Positions 25,463 to 34,280 of a stretch of 64,000 nt of DNA are shown in pieces. The position numbers and the translations under genes are program-made. Below the pieces are notes generated by a model. That model was given only the letters and a program-made list of their open reading frames with translations, did no database searches and was not told where the DNA came from. How positions within the stretch are numbered: position 1 is the stretch's first letter; the number at the start of each line of letters is the position of its first letter. The stretch is from assembly GCF_000331735.1 (NCBI RefSeq), contig NC_020126.1, positions 4,340,001 to 4,404,000 of the forward strand. Direction: 5' to 3'. This stretch comes from Myxococcus stipitatus DSM 14675. GTDB lineage: Bacteria; Myxococcota; Myxococcia; Myxococcales; Myxococcaceae.

Positions 25463-28033
25463 ATGGCCACGCGGACGAAGAAGAAGGCGGAAGAGACTGA
25501 GGCGACCGAGGAGAAGGCGCCCCGCAAGGCGACCGGTCGCACGGCCGCCAAGAAGAAGCCTGCGGCCAAGAAGGCCACGGCGAAGAAGGCCGCGGCCCGC
25601 CGGCGCACGACGAAGAAGAAGGGGGATGACGACGCGCTGCCCACCGTGGAGGCGGACGCGGAGGAGGAGGCCACCCCGCGCGGCAAGGGGCCGCACTACC
25701 TGGTCGTCGTCGAGTCGCCCGCCAAGGCGAAGACCATCAAGAAGTACCTGGGCTCCGGCTACTCGGTGAAGGCCTCCGTGGGCCATGTGAAGGACCTGCC
25801 CAAGAGCAAGATGGGCGTCGACGTGGAGCACGACTTCCAGCCCGAGTACGAGGTCATCAAGGGCAAGGAGAAGGTGCTCAACGAGCTGAAGAAGATGGCG
25901 AAGTCCGCCGACAAGGTCTTCCTGGCCACGGACCCCGACCGCGAGGGCGAGGCCATTGCCTGGCACATCAAGGAAGAGCTCGCGCATCCGGACGCGATGC
26001 GGGTGACCTTCAACGAAATCACGAAGAAGGCGATTCAAGAGGCCATCGCCCAGCCGCGTGAGCTGAACCAGGACAACTACGACTCGCAGCAGACGCGGCG
26101 CATCCTGGACCGGCTGGTGGGCTACCAGATCTCCCCGCTGCTCTGGCAGAAGATCCGCCGGGGCCTGTCCGCCGGCCGCGTGCAGTCCGTGGCGGTGCGC
26201 CTCATCGTGGAGCGCGAGGCTGAGATCAAGGCCTTCGTCCCCGAGGAGTACTGGACGCTGGACGCGCTCCTGGAGGGCCCGTCGGGTCCGCCGCCGTTCA
26301 AGGCGAAGCTGTCCAAGGTGGACGGCAAGAAGGTGGAGCTCAAGGACCGCGTCGGCACGGAGGCGCTCGTCTCCGAGCTGCAGGGGGCCGAGTTCACCGT
26401 GGCCAAGGTGGACCGCCGCGAGCGTCGCCGCAACGCGCCCGCGCCGTTCATCACCTCCAAGCTCCAGCAGGAGGCCGCCAACCGGCTGTCCTTCACGGCG
26501 AAGAAGACGATGACGCTGGCCCAGAAGCTCTACGAGGGTGTGCCCCTCGGCGAGGAAGGCCAGACGGCGCTCATCACGTACATGCGTACCGACTCCACGC
26601 GTCTGTCCGACGACGCGGTGAAGCAGGTGCGCGAGATGATCGGCACCAAGTATGGCGGGGACTACCTGCCCGAGGAGCCGGTGGTCTACAAGTCCCGCAA
26701 GAGCGCGCAGGACGCCCACGAAGCCATCCGTCCCACGTCCCTGGAGTACCCGCCGGAGCGGGTGCGGCCCTTCTTCGAGGCCATGGACGAGCAGGACATG
26801 TACCGGCTCTACGAGCTCATCTGGAACCGCTTCGTCGCGTGCCAGATGAAGCCCGCCGTGTATGACCAGACGAGCGCGGACATCTCCGCAGGCCGGGCCA
26901 CGTTCCGTGCCTCGGGCAGCACGCTGAAGTTCCCTGGCTACCTCGCGGTGTACGGCGCGAGCCTGACGCCAGAGGAGGAGGCGGAGAAGGAGAAGGCCAA
27001 GGCCGCCGGCGACGAGAACGCGGCGGATGGCGCGGACGCGGTGGGTGACCTCCCGGTCCTCAACGATGGCGACAAGCTGGCCCTGCAGAAGCTCCTGCAC
27101 GAGCAGCACTTCACCCAGCCGCCCCCGCGCTTCAGCGAGGCCACGCTGGTGAAGGAGCTGGAAGAGAAGGGCATTGGCCGCCCGTCCACCTACGCGGCCA
27201 TTCTCTCCACCATCCAGGACAAGAAGTACGTGGAGAAGCTGGAGGGGCGCTTCCGGCCCACCGACCTGGGGCAGATGACCAACGAGATGCTGGTCAAGCA
27301 CTTCCCCCACGAGCTGGACGTCACCTTCACCGCGACGATGGAGGAGAAGCTCGACCAGATCTCCGACGGTGGCACGAGCTGGAAGGCCGTGCTGCACGAC
27401 TTCTACGGGCCCTTCAAGGAGACGCTCGAGAAGGCGAAGGCGGAGATGCGCGACGTCAAGCGCGAGGAGATCAAGACCGACATCGCTTGTGAGAAGTGCG
27501 GCAACCACTTCGTCATCAAGTTCGGAAAGATGGGGCACTTCCTCGCCTGCTCGAACTACCCCGACTGCAAGAACACGAAGGACTTCAAGCGGGACGCCGA
27601 GGGGAAGATCGTCATCGTCGAGGAAGAGACGACGGACGAGCTTTGCGAGAAGTGCTCCAAGCCCATGGTCATCAAGCGCGGCCGGTTCGGACGCTTCATG
27701 GCGTGCTCGGGCTACCCGGACTGCAAGACGTCCAAGCCCATCTCCATCGGCGTGAGCTGCCCGGACTGCAAGCAGGGCTACCTCACGGAGCGCCGCAGCG
27801 GCCGCGGGAAGATCTTCTTCGGCTGCAACCGCTACCCGGACTGCCGCTTCGCCGCGTGGGACCGGCCCCTGGCGGAGGCGTGCCCTCAGTGCGCGTCGCC
27901 GTATCTGCTCCAGAAGTTCTCCAAGCGGGACGGCGCGTACGTCGCCTGCCCGAACAAGGAGTGTGGCTACCGGCGTGAGGTGGCGGAGCAGGCAGGCGTA
28001 CCCACAGACCCCGGGACTTCCTCCGCGGCCTGA
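25463..28033 (+). CDS. topA: DNA topoisomerase I
   Basis: 856-aa type IA topoisomerase that relaxes negative supercoils. TOPRIM begins YLVVVESPAKAKTIKKYL; the catalytic Tyr is Y373 in ITYMRTDSTRLS. Four C-terminal C4 zinc ribbons follow (about 675-850: CEKC...CSNYPDC, CEKC...CSGYPDC, CPDC...CNRYPDC, CPQC...CPNKEC). Unusually, the first 75 residues are a Lys/Ala-rich tail (AAKKKPAAKKATAKKAAARRR) resembling histone H1 or H-NS-type DNA-binding tails, then an acidic patch. AGGTAGGAGAG precedes the ATG. It probably forms an operon with dprA. Confidence 0.96.
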   Translation: MATRTKKKAEETEATEEKAPRKATGRTAAKKKPAAKKATAKKAAARRRTTKKKGDDDALPTVEADAEEEATPRGKGPHYLVVVESPAKAKTIKKYLGSGYSVKASVGHVKDLPKSKMGVDVEHDFQPEYEVIKGKEKVLNELKKMAKSADKVFLATDPDREGEAIAWHIKEELAHPDAMRVTFNEITKKAIQEAIAQPRELNQDNYDSQQTRRILDRLVGYQISPLLWQKIRRGLSAGRVQSVAVRLIVEREAEIKAFVPEEYWTLDALLEGPSGPPPFKAKLSKVDGKKVELKDRVGTEALVSELQGAEFTVAKVDRRERRRNAPAPFITSKLQQEAANRLSFTAKKTMTLAQKLYEGVPLGEEGQTALITYMRTDSTRLSDDAVKQVREMIGTKYGGDYLPEEPVVYKSRKSAQDAHEAIRPTSLEYPPERVRPFFEAMDEQDMYRLYELIWNRFVACQMKPAVYDQTSADISAGRATFRASGSTLKFPGYLAVYGASLTPEEEAEKEKAKAAGDENAADGADAVGDLPVLNDGDKLALQKLLHEQHFTQPPPRFSEATLVKELEEKGIGRPSTYAAILSTIQDKKYVEKLEGRFRPTDLGQMTNEMLVKHFPHELDVTFTATMEEKLDQISDGGTSWKAVLHDFYGPFKETLEKAKAEMRDVKREEIKTDIACEKCGNHFVIKFGKMGHFLACSNYPDCKNTKDFKRDAEGKIVIVEEETTDELCEKCSKPMVIKRGRFGRFMACSGYPDCKTSKPISIGVSCPDCKQGYLTERRSGRGKIFFGCNRYPDCRFAAWDRPLAEACPQCASPYLLQKFSKRDGAYVACPNKECGYRREVAEQAGVPTDPGTSSAA

Positions 28034-28071
28034 AAACCCAAGTGTTTACGGGGGGCTGGCCTGACCGCGGC

Positions 28072-28101
28072 TTGACAGCTTCGGCGGGCCCGCCCTACAA
28101 C
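28072..28101 (+). promoter_or_regulatory. Promoter of the exbB-exbD-exbD operon, apparently leaderless
   Basis: Perfect TTGACA (28072-28077), an 18-base spacer (17 if CTACAA is used) and TACAAC (28096-28101). The predicted +1 falls at about 28108-28109, on the ATG itself, and there is no Shine-Dalgarno sequence. Confidence 0.6.
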
Positions 28102-28108
28102 CCGGCCA

Positions 28109-28849
28109 ATGATTTCCTCGGTGGTGAGCGAGCTGCTGGTCAACGCGAGCCTCGCGGCCGCGGACGCGGGAAAGCTGGGCTTCACGGACTCCGTCATCAA
28201 GTTCTTCAAGGATGGCGGGCCGTTCATGTTCGTGAACCTCTTCTGGCTGGCCTGCTCGTTGGCCGTGGCGGTGGAGCGCTTCGTCACGCTGGTCTTCCGC
28301 TACAACCTCAACCCGGCGCCCTTCATGGAGCAGATCTCCAAGCTGGTGCGCAGCGGCAACCTGGACCGTGCCGTGAAGGTGTGCGGCATGGCGCCGGCGG
28401 CGCCGCTGGCCAAGGTCATCCGCGCGGGGCTGGTGCACGCGAACCGGGGTGAAATCGAGGTGGCCAAGGCGGTGGAGGAGGCGCTCGTCGAGCACAGCCC
28501 CCACGTGTCGAAGCGGATTCCCTGGCTGTGGTCGCTGGCGAACATCGCCACGCTGGTGGGCCTGGTGGGCACCATCTTCGGCCTCATCGGCACGTTCCAG
28601 GCGCTGGGCAACGTGCCCGCGGAGCAGAAGCAGATGCTCCTGTCGGACGGCATCTCCAAGGCGATGAACAACACCGCCTTCGCGCTCTCCATCGCGGTGC
28701 TCTGCATCGTCTTCCACCTGTTCCTCACGTCGTACGCGAAGGCGCTGGTGGAGAACCTGGAGCTCAACGCGCTGAAGCTGGAGAACCTCCTGTCCCGGCG
28801 CGGAAGCGTGGACCCGTCAGCCACGGAGCTCGAGGCCCGAGCGTCGTAG
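28109..28849 (+). CDS. MotA/TolQ/ExbB-type proton channel protein
   Basis: 246-aa inner-membrane protein with three predicted spans (about 35-57, 150-172 and 190-212), as in ExbB/TolQ/AglR. The conserved core LANIATLVGLVGTIFGLIGTFQAL and the second pore helix AMNNTAFALSIAVLCIVFHLFL are present. It uses proton-motive force, with the two ExbD-like proteins downstream, to energise an envelope process. The ATG at 28109 lies where transcription is predicted to start (see promoter). Myxobacteria have several such complexes (Tol, Exb, AglRQS, AglXV); sequence alone does not tell me which outer-membrane partner this one powers, and no tonB is adjacent. Confidence 0.88.
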   Translation: MISSVVSELLVNASLAAADAGKLGFTDSVIKFFKDGGPFMFVNLFWLACSLAVAVERFVTLVFRYNLNPAPFMEQISKLVRSGNLDRAVKVCGMAPAAPLAKVIRAGLVHANRGEIEVAKAVEEALVEHSPHVSKRIPWLWSLANIATLVGLVGTIFGLIGTFQALGNVPAEQKQMLLSDGISKAMNNTAFALSIAVLCIVFHLFLTSYAKALVENLELNALKLENLLSRRGSVDPSATELEARAS

Positions 28850-28868
28850 CTCCGGGCGAGCGCGCTCC

Positions 28869-29387
28869 ATGGCGTTCTACTACTCCCGCCGCAAGCTGAA
28901 GGTCCGCGAGGACGAGGAGACGGGCGAGCTGAACATCGTCCCGTACCTCGACATCCTCATGAACCTCATCATCTTCATGCTGCTGTCGATCACCGGCCTG
29001 GCCTCGTTCGGCATCCTGAACGTGAGCGCCCCGGCCTATGGGCCCGCGCCCGCCGGGGTGACGCAGGCTTCGCCCACCGACGAGCCGAAGCTGACCTTGT
29101 CCGTGCTCATCTCCCGCAAGGGGCACTTCGTCAGCAGCGAGAGCGCCGTCCTGGGAGAGCAGGGCGAGCCCACGGTGCCCACGAAGGCCGGCGACTACGA
29201 CTACGCCGCGCTCAACGCGTGGATGGTGAAGATCAAGGCCGAGTTCCCCCAGGAGACGAAGGTCATCGTGGGCGCGGATGGGGACATCCCGTACGACGTG
29301 CTCATCCAGACCATGGACGCCATCCGTGAGGAGCAGGGGACGCAGCACCGCCTCTTGTTCCCCGACGTCACCCTGGCGGGGACCTGA
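28869..29387 (+). CDS. ExbD/TolR-family protein (first copy)
   Basis: 172 aa with a short basic N-terminus, one membrane span (about 24-48) and a periplasmic domain. The proton-path Asp is D28 in NIVPYLDILMNLIIFML. The periplasmic part ends PYDVLIQTMDAIREEQG, typical of ExbD/TolR dimer domains. The gene is 19 bases after exbB and 3 bases before the second exbD-like gene, so the three are one operon. Two different TolR-type subunits per channel also occur in AglRQS, so a heteromeric stator is plausible. Confidence 0.88.
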   Translation: MAFYYSRRKLKVREDEETGELNIVPYLDILMNLIIFMLLSITGLASFGILNVSAPAYGPAPAGVTQASPTDEPKLTLSVLISRKGHFVSSESAVLGEQGEPTVPTKAGDYDYAALNAWMVKIKAEFPQETKVIVGADGDIPYDVLIQTMDAIREEQGTQHRLLFPDVTLAGT

Positions 29388-29390
29388 GCC

Positions 29391-29972
29391 ATGGCCGGCC
29401 CTCTGTCACCTGCTCCCGACGTCGCCGACGAAGAGGCCCTCGCGCGGCTGCGCTTCCGCAGGGCGCTGGCGCGCAAGAAGCGCAAGGAGCGCGAGGCGGC
29501 GGGGGAGATCAAGGAGCTGAACATCACCGCGATGATGGACATGATGACCATCCTCCTGGTGTTCCTCCTCAAGTCGTTCGCCTCGTCGTCCGCGGCGGTG
29601 ACGGCCTCCGAGGACGTCCGGCCGCCCATCTCCACCACGCGCGCGACGCCTCGGGACACCGTGGCCGTCACCATCACCCCGAAGAGTGTCCTCGTGGGGG
29701 AGCGTGAGGTGCTGCGGTTGAAGGACGGACAGCTTCCCGCGCAGGCCCTCCAGGGCCGGCTGGTGCTCCCGCTGGACGCGCAGCTGAAGAAGGAAGTGGA
29801 GAAGCTGAAGTACATCGCCGAGCGCAATCCCCAGGCGCCCTTCAGCAAGGAGCTCTCCGTCATCGCGGACCGCAAGGTCCCCTACGACATGCTCCTCAGC
29901 GTGCTCTACACCGCGGGGCAGAACGAGCTGGAGAACTACCGCTTCGTCGTCCTCAAGAAAGAGGGCGACTGA
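29391..29972 (+). CDS. ExbD/TolR-family protein (second copy)
   Basis: 193 aa. A basic N-terminal segment (RFRRALARKKRKEREAAGEIK) precedes the single span, with the proton-path Asp D50 in NITAMMDMMTILLVFLLKSF. The periplasmic domain ends KVPYDMLLSVLYTAGQNEL. It is shorter in the span and longer in the N-terminus than its partner. The operon ends at a strong hairpin at 29977-29999. Confidence 0.88.
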   Translation: MAGPLSPAPDVADEEALARLRFRRALARKKRKEREAAGEIKELNITAMMDMMTILLVFLLKSFASSSAAVTASEDVRPPISTTRATPRDTVAVTITPKSVLVGEREVLRLKDGQLPAQALQGRLVLPLDAQLKKEVEKLKYIAERNPQAPFSKELSVIADRKVPYDMLLSVLYTAGQNELENYRFVVLKKEGD

Positions 29973-29976
29973 AGGC

Positions 29977-29999
29977 GCTCCCGGGGCAGGCCCGGGAGC
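29977..29999. terminator. Hairpin between convergent exbD and dksA-like genes
   Basis: Perfect 9-bp stem GCTCCCGGG / CCCGGGAGC with a 5-nt loop, directly after the second exbD stop codon and before the end of the convergent dksA-like gene. No U-run, so possibly a shared 3'-end structure. Confidence 0.5.
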
Positions 30000-30023
30000 C
30001 CCCAGGACGTCGTGCCGCCGACG

Positions 30024-30410
30024 CTACAGGGACGGCGTGGCGTACGGTCCGCCGCGCATGTCCTGTTCGTGGGAGGTGGCGTCCTCCTCGCAGCGGATGG
30101 CGAACGGGAGGGCTTCCAGGCGCTCCATGGAGATCTCCTGGCCGCAGTCCACGCATTCGCCGAACACGCCCATGTCCATGCGGCGCAGCGCGGCGTCGAT
30201 GAGCATGACTTCGCGCCGCTGGGCCTCCATGAGGCTGGACAGGGTGTAGTCCGCCAGCTCCGACTGCGCGTTCTCCTCGTACTCGGGATCTCGCTCCTGC
30301 TCCTTGAGCGCGGTCAGCTCGCGGTGCGTGCCGGCGCTGGTGGTGAGGATTTCCCGCCTGCGGCGCTGGAGAATCTCACGGACCCTCAGCAAGTCTTTGG
30401 CTCGGCTCAT
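30024..30410 (-). CDS. DksA/TraR-family protein with incomplete zinc finger
   Basis: 128-aa DksA/TraR C4-type protein: a helical N-terminal hairpin (1-75) and a C-terminal zinc-finger region. Family members bind the RNA polymerase secondary channel and modify the response to ppGpp. Three ligand cysteines are present (C86, C89, C107), but the fourth position is Asp (RCEED, 107-111), so the site is C-C-C-D or may not hold zinc, similar to zinc-independent DksA2-type paralogues. The coiled-coil tip has [16 protein letters not shown]; acidic residues here are typical of RNA polymerase contact. Divergent from trmFO across a 283-base gap. Confidence 0.85.
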   Translation of the reverse strand: MSRAKDLLRVREILQRRRREILTTSAGTHRELTALKEQERDPEYEENAQSELADYTLSSLMEAQRREVMLIDAALRRMDMGVFGECVDCGQEISMERLEALPFAIRCEEDATSHEQDMRGGPYATPSL

Positions 30411-30693
30411 GATGGCCTCGTCTTCCGTGTGGACGTCTTCGGGTGCGTCTGGCGCTCGCCCGGATGAACGCCGTCCCCGAGCGATGAACGCGAGAAACGT
30501 AGGGTTTCAACCCAGGTGGGGAAACCGCGCCTTCCAGCCGGGGATGGCGGCGGCTCGGAGGGCGGCCGGCCGGACCGGGGGCCCTGGCCTCGACGCCAGG
30601 TTGACGCCCCTGGTTTCGCGACTGGGACAGGGGGTGCCAGTCCTGGTAACTGTTGCTGACGGGCATGCGCCTGGCGCTCCCGGGAGGAACAGG

Positions 30694-32070
30694 ATGGCCG
30701 ACGTGAAGCAGCAGCGGGTGACGGTGATTGGTGGGGGCCTGGCGGGTACGGAGTGCGCATATCAACTCGCTCGCCGGGGCGTGCCGGTGGTGCTGCGCGA
30801 GATGAAGCCCCACAAGCGTTCTCCGGCCCACAAGTCGGACTCGCTCGCGGAGCTGGTGTGCAGCAACTCGCTGCGCTCGGACAACCCGGAGAGCGCCGTG
30901 GGCCTGCTGCACGCGGAGCTGCGCGCCCTGGGCTCGTTGATTCTGCGGAGCGCGGATGAGCACCGCGTTCCCGCGGGCGACGCCCTGGCGGTGGAGCGCG
31001 AGGGCTTCTCCAGCGCGATTACGCGCGCGCTCCTGGGCCAGGCCGGCGTGGAGCTGGTGGCGGGCGAGGTGGAGACGCTTCCGGAGGAGGGCCCCGTCGT
31101 GGTGGCCACCGGGCCGCTGACGTCGGACGCGCTGACGCGGGAGCTCGAGCGGCACGTGGGGCAGAAGCTCTATTTCTACGACTCCATCGCCCCCATCCTC
31201 TCCGGGGATTCCGTCGACATGTCGGTGGCCTTCCGCCAGAGCCGCTATGGCAAGGGGGGCGGGGACGACTACCTCAACCTGCCGATGGACCGGGAGGAGT
31301 ACTACCGGTTCATCGCCGAGGTGAAGGCCGGGCAAAAGGTCGTCCCGCACAGTTTCGAGGAACCCAAATACTTCGAAGGCTGTCTGCCCATCGAGGTCAT
31401 GGCGGAGCGAGGCGACGACACCCTGGCCTACGGGCCGATGAAGCCCGTGGGGCTGCGAGACCCGCGCACGGGCAAGGAGCCCCATGCGGTGGTGCAGCTG
31501 CGCATGGAGGACCGCGCCGGCACGTCGTGGAACATGGTGGGCTTCCAGACGCGACTGACGTGGGGCGAGCAGAAGCGCATCTTCACCACCTGCATCCCCG
31601 GCCTCCAGGGCGCGGAGTTCCTGCGCATGGGGCAGATCCACCGCAACACGTTCATCGACTCGCCCCGGCTCTTGTCGAGCGACCTGTCCCTGAAGTCGGA
31701 GCCCCGCCTGTACTTCGCGGGGCAGATTTCGGGCGTGGAGGGCTACGTGGAGAGCGCGGCGTGTGGCTACCTGGTGGCGCTGGCGCTGCACGCGAAGCTG
31801 ACTGGCACGGAGTGGGTGCCGCCTCCGGCGACGACGGCGCTGGGCGCGCTCTTCCGCCATGTGACGGGTGAGGCGCACCCGCCGGACTACCCGCATCAGC
31901 CGTCCAACATCATCTTCGGCCTCTTCCCACCCCTGACGGGGCGGATGAAGAAGGCGGATAAGCGGGCGGCGTACTCGGCCCGTGGGAAGCAGGACCTGGC
32001 GGCGTGGCTGCCGCACGCGGGTGTCCCGGCATCGGGCGCCCCGGAGCACGAGGAGCAGAGGAACGCATGA
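30694..32070 (+). CDS. trmFO: tRNA uracil-5 methyltransferase, folate/FAD dependent
   Basis: 458-aa TrmFO, which makes m5U54 in the T-loop of tRNAs using methylene-tetrahydrofolate and FADH2 (folD, making that folate pool, is in the same window). The FAD-binding [19 protein letters not shown] opens the protein; [28 protein letters not shown] and [17 protein letters not shown] are family signatures. The ATG at 30694 has GGGAGGAACAGG upstream; the open frame to 30304 is shadow sequence. The stop overlaps the start of the next gene as ATGA. The 283-base upstream gap (30411-30693) shows no convincing promoter beyond a TTGACG near 30600. Confidence 0.93.
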   Translation: MADVKQQRVTVIGGGLAGTECAYQLARRGVPVVLREMKPHKRSPAHKSDSLAELVCSNSLRSDNPESAVGLLHAELRALGSLILRSADEHRVPAGDALAVEREGFSSAITRALLGQAGVELVAGEVETLPEEGPVVVATGPLTSDALTRELERHVGQKLYFYDSIAPILSGDSVDMSVAFRQSRYGKGGGDDYLNLPMDREEYYRFIAEVKAGQKVVPHSFEEPKYFEGCLPIEVMAERGDDTLAYGPMKPVGLRDPRTGKEPHAVVQLRMEDRAGTSWNMVGFQTRLTWGEQKRIFTTCIPGLQGAEFLRMGQIHRNTFIDSPRLLSSDLSLKSEPRLYFAGQISGVEGYVESAACGYLVALALHAKLTGTEWVPPPATTALGALFRHVTGEAHPPDYPHQPSNIIFGLFPPLTGRMKKADKRAAYSARGKQDLAAWLPHAGVPASGAPEHEEQRNA

Positions 32071-33734
32071 TGCGGCCGAGGCTGGGACGACTTCTGGGCG
32101 CGGGCCTGATGGCCTCGCTCGTGTGGGCGGGCGCGGGATGCAAGAAGGGAGGCGAGTCGGAGGCGGGGAGCACGCCCTCGACGCCCGCTCCGAGTGCCGC
32201 CGCGCGCCCCGCGAGCAGTCCTCCCGCGTCGAGCACCTCGGGACGCGGCGCTCCCTCGGGTGCGGGGCAAGGGCTCCTGCTGGAGGCGGGCCGGGCCGCG
32301 GACCTGCGAGTCACCGCGGACGGGCGCTTCGCCACGTACTTGATGAACGGGCAGAAGCCTCGGCTGGATGGGGTGCCGCCGCAGATGTTGCTGGGCGCGC
32401 TGCACGTGGTGAAGGTCGACGGTGGTGAGCCTCGGCTCCTGGGCGAGAGCGTGACGAACGTTCCGGGCGGGCTGCTCTTCTCGGCGGACTCGAAGCACGC
32501 GCTGTTCCTCACGGGCTACAACCCGGCTTCGCAGTCGGGCTCGCTCAACGTGGCCGTGCTGGATGACGAGAAGGCGGACCCGGTCGTGCTGGGCACGGCC
32601 GTCAGCTACATGCTTCCGTCTCCGGACGGCACGAAGCTCGCCTTCGTGGACGGTGGCAAGCTGAAGCTCGGGCCGCTGCCCTCGGGGCCCTTCGTGGACG
32701 TGGCGGCCGAGGTGAGCACCGCGCAGTTCACCGCCGATGGGAAGTCGCTGCTGCTCAAGCGCCGCCTGTCCGCCGCGGGGGGGCTGGCCGTGGTGTCCGT
32801 GGAGAAGCCCGAGGACGCACCGCGAAAGCTCGCGGACCAGGTGGGCGACTACGCCGTGTCACCGGACGGCACCCACGTGGCCTTCCAGGTCCGCAGCGAG
32901 TCCGTGCGCGGGCTCTATGACTTGTACCTGACCGACCTGTCGGCGCAGAAGCCGAAGCGCCTGGCCGTGGCCTCGCAGGCTTTCGGCTTCTCTCCGGATG
33001 GCAAGTGGCTGGCGCGCTCGGAGAACGGCAAGCCGGACGTCCCGGGAGACTTGTACGTCGGGCCCGCCAGCGGTGGGCCGGGCCGCAAGGTGGGCGAGCG
33101 CGTGGAGATCTTCTCCTTCTCGCCCGACTCGCAGGCGGTGGGCTTCCTGGACAAGTACGACGTGACGGCGCGTGCCGGGTTGATGGCCGTGGCCTCGCTG
33201 CCGGATGGGGCGCCGAAGCGGGTGGGGGACCGGGTGCCCAACTTCGTATGGGGCTCGGATGCGCGCTACGTGGCGTTCCTCTCGCGCTTCCTCAAGCCCG
33301 AGTACTCCGTGGACCTGATGCTCTACCCGCTGGGCGCGGAGAAGGCGGAGAAGGTCCACCGCGGCGTCTTCGGCTACGGCTTCATGCCGGGCAACGGTCA
33401 GGTGGTGTTCCGCTCCAACTGCATCCGCAACGGGCGCGCTTGTGACTTCAAGGCGCTGGAGCTGCCCCAGAAGGCGGACCCGCAGACCTGGCTCCAGGGC
33501 ATCTTCAGCTACAAGCTGTCCGCGGATGGAAAGCGCGTGCTGGCGACGTATGCGCGGATGGACTCGGACACCTACGACATCGCGGCGTACGACGCGAAGA
33601 CCCAGCAGCGGAAGCTCCTGGACCAGGGTGTCCAGGTGCCCGTGCACTTCGGTGGCAAGGACGAAGCGCGGGCCGTCTACATCATCTCGCAAGGGGCGAA
33701 GGCGGGCGTCTACAGCGTGTCCGCCCTGCCGTAG
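32067..33734 (+). CDS. Lipoprotein with TolB/WD40-like beta-propeller repeats
   Basis: 555 aa. A lipoprotein signal peptide ends at C25 (AGAGCKKGG), followed by a Ser/Pro/Ala linker (about 30-75) and then repeated blades of the pattern [42 protein letters not shown] and [11 protein letters not shown], typical of TolB-type or PD40 propellers. The start overlaps the trmFO stop codon (ATGA), so translation is probably coupled. The location is likely periplasmic or outer-membrane anchored. Ligand or partner unknown; a link to tRNA modification is not evident, so the operon may be only a matter of convenience. Confidence 0.8.
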   Translation: MMRPRLGRLLGAGLMASLVWAGAGCKKGGESEAGSTPSTPAPSAAARPASSPPASSTSGRGAPSGAGQGLLLEAGRAADLRVTADGRFATYLMNGQKPRLDGVPPQMLLGALHVVKVDGGEPRLLGESVTNVPGGLLFSADSKHALFLTGYNPASQSGSLNVAVLDDEKADPVVLGTAVSYMLPSPDGTKLAFVDGGKLKLGPLPSGPFVDVAAEVSTAQFTADGKSLLLKRRLSAAGGLAVVSVEKPEDAPRKLADQVGDYAVSPDGTHVAFQVRSESVRGLYDLYLTDLSAQKPKRLAVASQAFGFSPDGKWLARSENGKPDVPGDLYVGPASGGPGRKVGERVEIFSFSPDSQAVGFLDKYDVTARAGLMAVASLPDGAPKRVGDRVPNFVWGSDARYVAFLSRFLKPEYSVDLMLYPLGAEKAEKVHRGVFGYGFMPGNGQVVFRSNCIRNGRACDFKALELPQKADPQTWLQGIFSYKLSADGKRVLATYARMDSDTYDIAAYDAKTQQRKLLDQGVQVPVHFGGKDEARAVYIISQGAKAGVYSVSALP

Positions 33735-33762
33735 CGGGCGATGTGCTCGGGGGGGGCAGGGG

Positions 33763-34068
33763 CTATCGCAGTGAGAGGTGGAAGCTCACGCCCCCGTCCC
33801 CGACGCTGAAGCCCGCGTGCGGCCCGAGCACGAGCAGCGAGAAGAGCGCCATGCCCAGACACGCGAGGGCGACCTTGCGGCCGGTGCGCAGCGAGTGGAA
33901 GAACGTCGTCTCGTAGTTCACGCCCACGTAGCGCAGCGCGAAGAAGAACCCGATCGGCAGCAGCGGTGTGTCGTTCACGGTGAACCACAGGGTGGAGAGC
34001 GCGAGCAGCTCGTAGTACCGCTTGCGGCTCAGGTGGAAGCGGTCGTCGTACTCGGCGGTCGTGTCCAT
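33763..34068 (-). CDS. Small two-span membrane protein
   Basis: 101 aa. A polar N-terminus (MDTTAEYDDRFHLSRKRYYE) is followed by a hydrophobic segment with Pro (LLALSTLWFTVNDTPLLPIGFFFALRYV, about 21-48), a short loop with FFHSLRTGRK, a second span (VALACLGMALFSLLVLG) and a short periplasmic or cytosolic tail. I recognise no family. It is convergent with the lipoprotein gene. The amino-acid composition and hydrophobic pattern look like a real small membrane protein rather than a shadow. Confidence 0.55.
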   Translation of the reverse strand: MDTTAEYDDRFHLSRKRYYELLALSTLWFTVNDTPLLPIGFFFALRYVGVNYETTFFHSLRTGRKVALACLGMALFSLLVLGPHAGFSVGDGGVSFHLSLR

Positions 34069-34280
34069 GGTGCGGGGCTTTCGGGAAAGGGTGTGCCGCG
34101 CGCCGATTGCACGGCGGACGCCACCCTTGTCTCCTCGGTGTTCCGCTGAGTTGGCCGTGGGCCGCGTCCATGTGTCTGGACACTGGGTCCGAGGTGACAG
34201 GCGAGCGCTCTGCCTCGTGAAGGAATGCTCTCTCGAGCCCGTGCGAGGCGTCTCCGGGTGTGCTTAGGTCCGCCGCCCGT

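Noticed and set aside
28109-29972. Calling the ExbB-ExbD-ExbD operon AglRQS
   Set aside because: Same layout, but AglRQS has relatives in several operons and I could not match sequence; gene symbols withheld.
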